A DNA stretch of 64,000 bases from Dryocosmus kuriphilus (taxonomy: Eukaryota; Arthropoda; Insecta; Hymenoptera; Cynipidae), in NCBI GenBank assembly GCA_038277395.1, contig CM076192.1, forward strand, positions 201,624,161-201,688,160, given 5' to 3'. Under the pieces are notes generated by a model that searched no databases, was not told the origin of the DNA, and saw nothing but the letters and a program-made list of their open reading frames with translations. Position numbers and translations under genes: made by a program. The stretch's first letter is position 1. Every line of letters starts with the position of its first letter. Positions 55,320-64,000 of this stretch are shown here, in pieces.

Positions 55320-56342
55320 TTTAATGGTCTCGCAGTTCGCTGAGATTATCCAGCGAGCATGACTGATAGGAAGTAGCACGAGTTTATAGGCGGGGAAGGA
55401 GGCGAGGAACATTACTGTTGTCCACTTCGTTCATTGTGTAATTAGCGCGCTCTTTGTTCAATGCTAGCCCTTTATCTCTCAGTCTCACTCCTCTCAGCGT
55501 GCCGACTCTAAAGGCCGTCCGCATAGGTAGGTCGACAGCCTAGGTCACCGCATGGTACGCAGCTGACGCGTGGATTCTACGGGAGTAACCAATGACAATT
55601 TTGAATTGCAGACCTGCGCAGGGCCCACCGTACCAAACCCGCCCTGGAAATTCCAAAAAGCGTCCGCGCTTGTCACCGGTGTCCGGGTTTGTCGATCTTC
55701 GTTTTTTCTCACCTTAATAGTAACTTAGTTAGCACTATGCAAAATCTGTAGTGGGTTGCTATCATCTCGATACAGGATCCGCGCTTTTTCAGGAGTGTTG
55801 CAGATAAAGTGATTAAATTGTTTCGATGCAACTCCCTTTGAATTCCGAGATGATGAACTCATGTATTGGCTTAGATTGTTCGCCTATAATTTTGTGTGTG
55901 ATCCAGATAAGTGTTTAAATGATATTAATTAGTTTGATAATTAGTATAGCTGATGGAGTTTATGTCTCAAGGTTGGGATTCTTGCAGTCTGATTAACTCA
56001 TGGGCGTTTCAAATCTTAAGGAACTCACACCCCCATAAATATGCGTTAGAAGTCTGTATGTTGCTCCTGAAGCATGCGACTCTTAAGCCTTTGTCAGGTT
56101 TTCGCTTGAAAATGTGTGGAGCATTGTAATAGCGCAAAAGTTCATTAGCGATCATCTCTAGATTGGTTCTAAATGGAATTTACCCGTGTTTGACACCGTT
56201 AAGTTTCCACTCCAGAAATGTGGATCGTGTTACGTGATAAGTTTTAAGTGTAGTTATATCTCGGACTTCTCTAAACTTTACCCCTTATAAGTAAACTGAT
56301 AATTAACTTGAGCTTACGGTCCATTAACGTAGTCTGTATCTT
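55320..56342 (-). repeat. Candidate 3' LTR of retroelement 3
   Basis: On the - strand the purine run AAGAGAAAGAAGGAAG (56360-56345) downstream of env is a plausible polypurine tract. The following kilobase has no gene and becomes GC-richer toward a core promoter pattern at 55360-55390. Exact ends are unknown because the other LTR lies outside the window. Confidence 0.45.
55361..55388 (-). promoter_or_regulatory. TATA box and initiator pattern in the candidate LTR
   Basis: On the - strand TATAAA (55388-55383) is followed after about 17 bases by TCAGTC (55366-55361), the arthropod initiator consensus. The spacing of about 24 bases from TATA to the initiator A is slightly short but possible. 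It fits the U3/R boundary of an insect retroelement. Confidence 0.4.
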
Positions 56343-56542
56343 TACTTCCTTCTTTCTCTTGAAATAGGGAAAACAAAACACTCATCATAACCCATTCTCA
56401 TTCCACACTTGTACATTCAATTCTTTATGACACTGATCACCTTACACTACACTGTGGACGGTCTGTGTTCTCTTGATGATCTTGAAGCTTTGATGGCACT
56501 GGGTTTACCGAGAAGTGCCCTGGGCAGAAAACCTGGACGATG

Positions 56543-58549
56543 TTAGGCTGGTTGTAGTGCCTTCTTAGGCATTCTGATCCCTGGACCCGCTGAAGCGTTG
56601 GTAGATATTGCCGATTCGGACACGGTTCTGGGTGAAGCATTTGGTTCTTGGTTACCGGATGAAGGCGTCGCCTCCATCGGCAGAGTTAATATTTTCTCTG
56701 AAATGGCGGTGCTCTCTTCGTTTTTAGCAAAGAAGTTCGGCGAAGCCGTTCTGTTCCCTTCATGTAGGCAGATAATTCTCGCCTGACCTCTATTGCAGTT
56801 ATCCTCTTTGGGTGAAGAACATTCACAACAGCAGTTCAGACATTCCAAGCCAGCTGTGATTAGCTTGAAGTAGCAGAAGTAAATCAGCATACCCATGATT
56901 GTCAGTCCTAGCCCCGTATATGCACCAAGAATTAATAGTGATTGTTTCAATTTACTTTCCTGTTGTATACTCAGGTCGTGTAATTGTTGTTCAATTTGAT
57001 CCAAGGCTTTGTGGTTTACATTGTAGCTCGTGGTTGTGGAGACAACATAGCTTTCACTCTGATAGGTCTCGAACTTCGTGGATAATTTGTCAATACTGTG
57101 TGATTTAGTTGAAATGGTGGAGAGGTTTAGATGTGCTAGAGGCTCATAGATAGCAATTGTTTCACTCTTCGGTGGTTCTAGTCCCTGAATGGTGAGCTGT
57201 GAAGTCCTCATCTGTCATCCCGAGGCGATTTGAATCAATCTAATCCCCTTTAACTTAATGCGCTCATTGGGTCTAGGAGGGCAGATTAGATCGGCCGTTA
57301 TGTCTCCCTGCGTCGGATAGATCCAGCCGTTGAGTGAGGCGAGAGCCTCCCGATAATGTTGTTGATCGTACGACACGATGATGTTACATAATCTAAACGT
57401 TAGCAATTTTGGATTAAGTAGTAATTTCGATTCGCAGGACCGGAATCTCGCAGTGTTTTACACCAGGGTGGTGCCGGGACACATCACGTATATTGATAAT
57501 CCTTGACATTGTCGGAATTCAGCGTTAGGCATGAGTAAATATGTTCGTTCGGTTTCCTCAACTGAAATGTAGGGAAAATCAGAGCGTCGATAGGCCTTTC
57601 CTGTACCGTTTCCCACGATAGCCTGTTGAACAGGAACGGAGTGTATCCTGTAGAGTGTGGACTCGGTCTGCTCTAGCCTAGGCACATGCAATAGGACTTG
57701 TAAATTTCCTTCTCGAACAATGATGGTGATGACGGTAACCTTGGCGAGCTCCTCCACACTTACTTCTTGTCCATGTACGGGTAGCACAGATTTTAGAGCA
57801 TGATTCTGTATGCCTCTGAAGATTGGTCGGAGTTGTGCTGATCTTAATAAGGATGAATGGAGGTTCCCTTAGGCACCATATAAATGACATCGAGAGTTTG
57901 ACCAGCTCATCGCAGATATTCGTCTACTTCAATTTCGATAGCATGCATGGAGTTCCTCTAATTGATGCCTAATGAGATGAGTTTGTTGTCCCACTAGGTG
58001 CGATTGATTAGCCTGAGCTCTGTTAAGATTATTTATTTCCGATTCCATCACTTGTCCGTCATCGTACGTAGGGAGTCCGGCTACAGGCAGGGCAATCTTT
58101 CCTAAGAAGCCTAACAGAGGAGATGTGCTTCTTGTTCTGACTCGATTCTGCAGGTACGTTGGGAGGTTTTAATAAGTAGTCTGCTCCAGTTTCTTCAGCT
58201 CTCTTTCATTGCCCCTCTGGATTCGTTCAGAAGCATCCATTTTAGTTTGCATATTATACTCGTCTATAATTTGTTGGCAATTGTACTCTTGTGTTGGTCT
58301 GCAGAGCTTAGGTAAGTTCTTAAATTTGGATTTGGTGGCGGCATATAGTTCCTGCAATCGGTTTATATTCAGGAAGACGTTGATTCTCCATGTTGCCGTC
58401 GACCTTTCCATCGAACCAAGATACTCATAGTATACCCCAGTGCTGGATCCAAATTGAAGATCATGGTAGTACTCGCTGATGTCATCGCTGGTCGCACGAG
58501 CTGATTGGGCAGCGATTAGTGCAATTATCCGTGACAGTGTGGCATACAT
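56543..58549 (-). pseudogene. Errantivirus-type Env glycoprotein of retroelement 3, frame-broken
   Basis: The first frame (58169-58549) opens with a hydrophobic signal-peptide-like start (YATLSRIIALIAAQ), then an SSTGVYYEYLG segment. Further down an R-x-x-R furin-like site lies near 58130, followed by a hydrophobic glycine-containing stretch typical of a fusion peptide. The middle frames (57458-57787 and 57215-57406) are cysteine-bearing, and the last (56543-57211) holds the anchor (ILGAYTGLGLTIMGMLIYFC) and a Cys-rich cytoplasmic tail. Stops at several places show it is dead. Env would mediate membrane fusion; similarity to baculovirus F is family knowledge. Confidence 0.7.
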
Positions 58550-58796
58550 GTTGCTTATTCTTTTTCTTATTTATTTACTTTTTTTGTTTTAAACCTAGAA
58601 TCAGGGATGCATTGCTTAGTATTCGTATCAAGGGTTACCTAAGAGTAGGTTCCTAAAAGCTTGTCCGCGTGCTTCGTGAACCATGTACCATCGTCGGCTT
58701 CTAGAATTACGTTGCGGTTTTCGGTGAATCCCATGATAGTATAGGGTCCAGTCGCACGTTTTTCGAATTTATCTTTCCTTAAATATTAAAAAATAA

Positions 58797-59741
58797 TTAC
58801 TTTGTCGCCACCTTTGCGTTTGGTGGCCTAGCCTTCTCATCATGACGTACCATCGACCCTTCTTTAGCTTTTATTGTACTTCCTGCTGCAATTTTCTGAA
58901 TTTCGTGTAACCTAATTATCAAGTCGCGTAGATAAGATCCGTAGGTTTCTAGCCTATCCTCTGATGGAAGGGAACTGGGCAAGGGCGCAATCTTTCCGTA
59001 TACTAGTTCAAAGAGAGTGAAGTTGGTGGATTCGTGTACCGAGGTGCTATACGCGAACATAGCGAAGGGTAATAACCTATCCCAATCATCGTAATCCTTC
59101 GCGTAATGTGTGATGTAATCGCAAGTACGATGTGACTGTGTTCCAGAGAACAGTTAATCTGCGGGCTTTAATCCTTTTATTCTGAATATTTTTCTTAAAT
59201 TGTGCATTAGTTTGCTTACGAAGCTTCCTCCTCGGTCCGTGAGAATACAACGAGGTGCTCCGTATTGTGCGTACAAGTGTGTGGCGACCGCATGCGTGAT
59301 TGTATTTGTTTTGATTTCGGGAACATGGACGGCTATACAGAGCTTGCTGAAGTTATCTTGCATTGTTAGTATGTTTTTGTTACCGCTGTGAGTGATAAGG
59401 AGTTTACCGACAGTATCGAGGGACACTTTGTCGAACACGATGATCGGAGTATCCGTAATGACCATGGGTTCTCGTGTACGCGCCCTTACGTGTTTCTTTT
59501 CCAGACAACTTTTACACTGTCTGATATGATTGTTAATGTCATTTCGCATACCCGGCCATGTGTATCGTTCTCGTATCCGCATGTAGGTCTTGGTAACTTC
59601 CTCGCGCCCTCCATGTAGACTATTATGGAGTTCAGCAATGATTTCGGGTCTCAGTGCCTCGGGTGGGACTTCCAGCCTGTCGTGACATAGGTTAATGGTA
59701 ACATTACCATCCCGGAGTATGTCGGCTAGCAACTCGTACAT
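58797..59741 (-). pseudogene. Integrase of retroelement 3
   Basis: The frame 59154-59741 has a zinc-binding region (the second His of HGGREEV appears altered) with CKSCLEKK, and the core VSLDTVGKL (first Asp) and ILTDRGGSF (second Asp). The Glu segment (SLEHSH) lies just after a frame break at about 59150. The next frame (58797-59060) has the FTLFELVYGK motif and a basic tail. All three catalytic residues are present, split by one break. Confidence 0.9.
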
Positions 59742-60715
59742 CCTATTCTGAGGTATGGTATCAGCAGATCTCCCGAGTCAATGTGATTTCCTTTGATCAC
59801 TATAGAGTACACTTTGTTCGTCCCAACAGGTATAATCAAAAACTGTCCCGCTTGAGGCCTGCTTTTCCACAGATCTTGGGGGTAGTCACGCTCTGTGGCT
59901 ATTAAAAGTTTGAAAATAGGTTTTTTTGGTTCACAGTCTTCGGAGATGGAATGGCCGTAATTGTCTCTTCGATATGTGGGAGGTTTAGACCATTCATGCT
60001 GTATCGCGCTTCCTTTTGGGGCAGGCGACTGTGACTTGACCTCTTGCTCTACATCTGGTATAGATTCCTCTCTATCCGAAACGAAAGAGGGATCATCTAT
60101 AACGTGTGCCTTTTTGTTGGGCGTCTCTTATTTATGGTCTATGTCTTTTATTGTGTCATCGCTAGTTTCTGGAGCAGAACTAGCTGCAGGTATGGCCGCA
60201 GAACCTGGGGTCTGGAATTATGATCTTCTCGAAGTTTGAGTTCCTATAATGGGAGACTCTATTACATCGGAGGGGTCCCTAAGCCGTGCTGTACTTCTTC
60301 GGCCCGCCCCGGAATTTTTCGTTTCGGGTGGACTTTCTGCTTCTAGCGCAGTATTCTTAAGATTTGAATCATCCTTCGCATTAAGGAGCCTGAGAAAGAA
60401 TTCTATAAAGGAATTTACTCTAGCGGGAAGGGGGTCATCGTCGTTGGTGCATGGACACATACCTTGCAAAATACTTAGTAGCACTTGATCATCTTGTCCC
60501 TCTGATATCGCGGAGCGTTCTATTTGGATTGCTTCATCTTTGTGGACATCTGCGAGCCTTTCCTTGTCCCAAAAATAGGACTGACGATCATCTAATGATC
60601 TGTCTAATTTGAAGATAGATCGTTGAACCTCTATTCTTCCCATTCTAGGATTTGAGGGGCTTTGCTTCCATCCCTTTGGTGCTCTCGCTGTCGTGGCTAT
60701 CATCGATTTCTTCAC
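59742..60715 (-). pseudogene. Acidic linker between second RNase H and integrase, retroelement 3
   Basis: The main frame 60218-60715 contains QSYFWDKERLADVHKDEAIQ, EGQDDQVLLSILQGM, a TNDDDPLPARVNSFIEFFLR segment and an AESPPETKNSGAGRR stretch. The remainder to 59760 is frame-broken. VNSFIEFFLRLL resembles the INFLKVFS-type helical piece of the corresponding spacer in retroelement 2, so the spacer seems to be an inherited part of this lineage. Function unknown. Confidence 0.5.
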
Positions 60716-60829
60716 TATCCTCGCTATCTTCGCTGCTCTCGACAGGAGGGCTGATAGAGACGATAGAGGCGATAGAGACTATCGGGTCTTTGTGACCATT
60801 AAAAAAAGCAGGAACCTGTTCTTTCTGGA

Positions 60830-61300
60830 AAGTGCTGTATTCTGGAGCACGATGATCGAGGGCGACATTGTCCCTGCTAACATCCACTCGTACCAGATAA
60901 TTCGCCAGCTGGCTTCCCTCTACTTCTTGGTGACTGGGGATATGACTCCAGGTCACATCAGATGTCTCCAATGTATTTTTTAGTTTTTCGAACTTCGTCC
61001 GATTAACAATGGGCTTGCCATCAGTAGCCTTCCATCTGTTGGTCTCCCAGTTCGGAATCCATTTTGTATCACTGTCGACAAGGTACTTTGAATCCGTATT
61101 TATCTGCAGTTTACTGATACTATTTTCAACAGCTTTCCTCGCGGCTACTGTGGCGGCTTGGATTTCGGCGGCTTTATTATTCGCTTGCCTCCCTGTAGCA
61201 GATTGACAAGTTTTCCAGGGATGATCGTGGCCGAACCACATGCCTGTACCTCCTTCAGGTTCTCCGTTTTTGTTGTAAGAAAACGCCCCGTCTATATATA
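60830..61300 (-). pseudogene. Second RNase H, RNase HI type, retroelement 3
   Basis: Beginning near 61297 the translation shows YIDGAF (first catalytic Asp), then GTGMWFGHDHPW, KAAEIQAATVAARKAVE (catalytic Glu), LQINTDSKYLVDSD (second Asp), a W-x-x-NRW handle-like segment, and HIPSHQEVEGSQLANYL, where the final Asp reads Asn. It follows directly on the first RNase H domain. The fold matches cellular RNase HI better than the gypsy type. An added RNase H also occurs in vertebrate retroviruses and some plant gypsy elements. Confidence 0.85.
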
Positions 61301-61309
61301 CGTTCGTAG

Positions 61310-61695
61310 TCGTTTAGTCTATGGCGCCAGCGAAGCAGCCACGGACCTGGATTGTCAATATATGTCAACCAGTGGATGGGTTCATGGTCGCATGCCAGAA
61401 TGAACTCGCGTCCATACAGGTATGGGGAAAAATTCTTTATGCCATATAGAACGGCCAGACATTCCTTTTCTGTCTTCAAATAGCGTTGTTCGGTGAGACC
61501 CATTATTCTTGAGTAATATGCGATCGGCATATCCGAAGAGTCTTTTTCTTGTGTTAAGGCGGCACCTACTGCATATTTGGAGGCAGCGGTAGTTAACTCG
61601 AATGTTTTGTTAAATTCGGAGTATTGCAGAATGGGTTCTCGACAGAGGTGGGCGCGTAGGTTTCGAAAGCTTCGCTTTTTTTCTCTGATCCCCAA
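61310..61695 (-). pseudogene. First RNase H (gypsy type) with lost catalytic Asp, retroelement 3
   Basis: The frame 61255-61695 has ELTTAASKYAVGAALTQ, in which the usual D-A-S Asp is Ala, then LKTEKECLAVLYGIKNF (Glu kept) and ILACDHEPIHWL (Asp kept). Without the first Asp the domain should be inactive, as in the tether domain of vertebrate retroviruses. The rest of its fold is intact to ERIYRRG, after which the second domain starts. Confidence 0.85.
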
Positions 61696-62640
61696 ATGAA
61701 CTTCGCATCTTTCTTTGCAAGTCGGCTAAAGGTTTTGTTAGTTTACCGTAGTTTCGGATAAATTTCCGATAATATCCCGATAAACCTAAGAATTGTCTGA
61801 TTGCTTTCACAGTTCTGGGCCCAGGGATGTTCTTTATGTTGGCATTTTTTCCGGATTAGGCCTCACTCCATCGCTACTGATAATGTGGCCTAAGTATGCA
61901 ATTTCGGTGCGCAGAAAATCGCATTTGTCTGGTTGTAGTTTGAAATTGGCTTTCCCCAGTCGTTTGAACAGCCTATAGACCTACTTTTCGTGTTCCCCGA
62001 ATGTTTCTGAATATATTGCGATATCATCCAGGTACAAAAACGCATCCGTACTGAACATAGATTTTAAGAAATTATCCGTAAGGCGTTTGAAAGTTGCGGG
62101 GGCATTCTTTATACCCATGGGCATGCGTAAATACTCGAAATGCCCTTTCCGGGTAGAAAATGCGGCTTTAGCCCTATCATCTGGGCGAGTTTCGACTTGA
62201 TGGTATCCACTCACTGGGTCAAATACTGTAAAGTAGCGCGCTCATCCTAGTTGGTCTAGTATTTCGGTAATATTCGGTAAGAGATATGCGTTGCCGATTA
62301 CCCTTTTTTTTGAGAACACTATAGCCTATAAATAACCGACATTTTCTTAGTACCGAGGTGTCCATTTTTTTGGGAACTATCATGAGTGGCGCATTGTACG
62401 GAGACTGTGAAGGACAAATAAAGACACTTTTGAGCTGTTTTTCAATTTAAATGTCATTCTGATTCAATGCATCTAGTGGATGGCGATACGGTTTTTTGGA
62501 TATCACTGCGTCATCCTGTGTCGGAATTCGATACCGGATCTTGCTCGTGATATTCAGCGTTTCTTCAGGAATATTAAATACTCCAGTGAAGTCCTTGACC
62601 CAACCTCTTACGAGTTCTTTCTCCTCGTTGTTAAGATGAT
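61610..62640 (-). pseudogene. Reverse transcriptase of retroelement 3
   Basis: From 62640 the frames show LNITSKIRYRIPTQ and SPYNAPLMIVPKK (fingers), then SGYHQVETRPDDRAKAAFST and GHFEYLRMPMGIKNAPATFK in 61981-62214, with the intact catalytic box AFLYLDDIAIYS. The connection IRQFLGLSGYYRKFIRNYGKL is at 61610-61810. Stops or shifts lie near 62240, 62330 and 61980. The catalytic Asp pair is present. Confidence 0.92.
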
Positions 62641-62840
62641 CGGTGTGTAGGACCTCAGTAACACATTCGCTGCGAGGCTTAATTGATTATATCGTTGCAT
62701 TCTCTGGAGAATGTTTAGTATCTGAACTGGATGACTCTTCTCCGGGGAACTCACAGTATACAAAAGTAGTTATCTCCTGTGGTGGTAAATCCATCTCAAC
62801 TTCTTCTTCGGTGGTGTTGTAGGCGTAGGCATAGCAAATA

Positions 62841-62895
<55 letters not shown>

Positions 62896-62964
62896 TTCCG
62901 GTGCAATGATGCTGGGGAGATATCCCTTTGTTAGTTCTGGATTCGTCAACGGTATTTCTACTAG
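62641..62964 (-). other. Protease-RT spacer, interrupted by a TA tract
   Basis: Broken coding-like sequence between protease and RT, with the (TA)n run 62843-62892 in the middle. The acidic stretches near 62700-62820 (EEVEMDLPPQE-like) suggest former coding. Confidence 0.45.
62843..62892. repeat. (TA)n microsatellite in the pol gene
   Basis: About 25 TA units in a place where the related elements code for protein, thus a disruptive expansion. Confidence 0.95.
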
Positions 62965-63400
62965 CTATTTAGCCTGGGCTCCAATATTTAGGATCCGTTT
63001 GAAGAGTTTGATGTCACGACTTATTTCTCTTTTTGCCTCTATTGATTCAGTATCAGCAAACGGTATAAGTTGTATTGGGACATATATTGCAAAGAGGGTA
63101 TTGTGTCGGAACGATACCTGCGCTTGTTCTTCTCTTAGGTATGGTCGACCGATGATGCCGTCAGCCGTGATAGGGAAAGTATCGTTTACTACACTGAACT
63201 CGACTGGTCTGGCGAGTATGGTGATGTTCACTGTGCCGAGCGTTTCGAGTAAGTTGGTCTTGATACCAGCAATGTTGATACGATCTTTTCCCACAATCAT
63301 CGTGCTTTTCAAAGCACGAAGTTTCACCAAGTTGACGTCGGAACCTGGATCTACTAACAGATGGGCTTTCAGATGCCTAAATTCTGGGGCAGCTAGTCGA
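62965..63400 (-). pseudogene. Aspartic protease of retroelement 3 with D-P-G in the active site
   Basis: The translation near 63370 reads LLVDPGSDVNLVKL, the position and setting of the D-T/S-G motif but with Pro. ITADGIIGRPYLRE near 63140 is the conserved IIG(R)-x-x-L helix. The frame 62965-63330 is otherwise open. The protease would act as a dimer in Gag-Pol processing. Whether D-P-G allows activity is unclear. Confidence 0.75.
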
Positions 63401-64000
63401 ACAGCTGGAGAGTCTTTTTTTTCTCTCCCGGCTCTGAGGACCCGCAGTGTTCCGTTAGGAACTGTACTGTTCTTGGACGCTCCCTGAGATTCGGGCCCGT
63501 TGTTGCGTCCACACTGCGGGTCTCCTTGTAGTTTACAGAAGGTTTTTGTGAATTAGGCCGAGATGACTTAGCCAAGTCTTGTGAGCGTCTGCTAGCATCT
63601 GTTGGGCTTCTGGTAGCATCATGAGGATAAACTTGGGGGGGGGGGGGGGTAGGAAATGGCAGTGGATAGGGTTAACCATAGCCTTGGGGAATGGACTCGA
63701 CAGTGAGTAAACATGTGGATATAGATAATCGTAGGGCGGATGAATGAGATTGTGGAAGGGGTACTGAAGTGCTGGAGCTGAACTCCCTAGAGATACTCTT
63801 GCTGCACCATTCATATTCTCTATCCTTCGTTGTTTTTGAGTTCCGTCCATTTATCTCGTGTAGGGACTAGGTGACCTTGACCGCTCCGGACTCGGTTCAT
63901 TGTATCGCGACAGATGATAGGAGGAGACCGTAGGTGCCCTCACTCTGTCGGCATATCTTTGGCTCTCCTCAAGATGCATTGCATACTCATAGGCTTCGTG
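63393..64000 (-). pseudogene. gag of retroelement 3, 3' part, running off the window
   Basis: The end of the window on the - strand gives EAYEYAMHLEESQRYADRVR and SPSPYTR, a helical capsid-type end with a basic tail. Then come a proline-rich frame (63533-63850) with a Pro run encoded by a 14-base C homopolymer, and SQKPSVNYKETRSVD (63393-63575). No zinc knuckle is visible in this part. The remainder lies beyond 64000. Confidence 0.5.
63636..63649. repeat. 14-base G homopolymer in gag
   Basis: It encodes a Pro run on the - strand and is a likely site of slippage or of a base-count error. Confidence 0.9.

Larger units (their letters stand above)
55320..64000 (-). mobile_element. Env-bearing Ty3/gypsy retroelement 3 with two RNase H domains, cut by the window edge
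   Basis: Reading the - strand from 64000, the order is gag, protease, RT, RNase H, second RNase HI-type domain, acidic linker, integrase, Env, polypurine tract and candidate LTR. This is the errantivirus-like layout with an added RNase H and spacer. Frameshifts and stops occur in most genes, but motifs are well kept, so it is younger than retroelement 1. Confidence 0.9.

Noticed and set aside
62891..63487. 198-aa + strand frame
   Set aside because: Antisense of the protease and gag end of retroelement 3, where the conserved motifs are on the - strand.

Overview
The window looks like insect nuclear DNA that is almost entirely mobile-element sequence. No intact host gene, tRNA or rRNA could be supported. 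The evidence is the combination of families present: an IS630/Tc1/mariner element with a DD41D spacing, a Tc1 (DD34E) element, three RTE-like LINE copies, three Ty3/gypsy-class elements (two with Env remnants), protein-primed-type DNA polymerase B relics of the Polinton/Maverick kind, a hAT MITE and a THAP-domain transposon fragment. The unique DNA is very AT-rich. Long stretches are filled with degenerate short repeats of the type TTGAATTTTCAACCAAAAA. A hymenopteran such as a gall wasp is my guess from this repeat style; the sequence alone does not prove it.

Layout: 1-795 is one end of a DD41D-type transposon. 1145-2083 is a non-autonomous element with subterminal inverted repeats, whose second copy lies at 25369-26665. 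2100-6250 is degenerate repeat DNA containing three ~1-kb units, each with a splice-site-bounded 30-bp block. 7142-13036 is a decayed gypsy element (LTR, gag, zinc knuckles, PR, RT, RNase H, IN, LTR) with a 420-bp hAT MITE inserted. 16936-20413 is a full-length DD41D element with TCAAGGTCA-rich subterminal repeats and an interrupted transposase. 20699-21032 is a zinc-finger tail of a probable jerky/pogo-type transposase. 21418-22687 is a Tc1 element. 22980-26757 is an RTE copy split by the 25369-26665 insertion.

29095-29500 is a LINE fragment. 29700-43335 is a nested complex. A PolB gene on the + strand (31929-32885, continuing at 40316-41293) is split by a 7.4-kb segment bounded by inverted repeats, which itself carries a 5'-truncated env-bearing retroelement on the - strand. 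A 1.26-kb palindrome then separates the PolB exonuclease region from an integrase/chromodomain tail. 43497-46030 is a second PolB relic on the - strand. 46812-49187 and 49548-52620 are two more RTE copies, the first carrying a THAP-domain insertion.

55320 to the window edge is the 3' three quarters of an env-bearing gypsy element on the - strand. Its order, read 5' to 3', is gag, protease, RT, RNase H with a lost catalytic Asp, a second RNase HI-type domain, a long acidic linker, integrase, Env and a candidate LTR. All elements carry frameshifts or stops.

The genes do not form a host pathway. The points of most interest are the phase-matched microexon-like blocks, the dual RNase H layout shared by two retroelements, the nuclear-receptor-like half sites in the DD41D ends, and the PolB/integrase nest.
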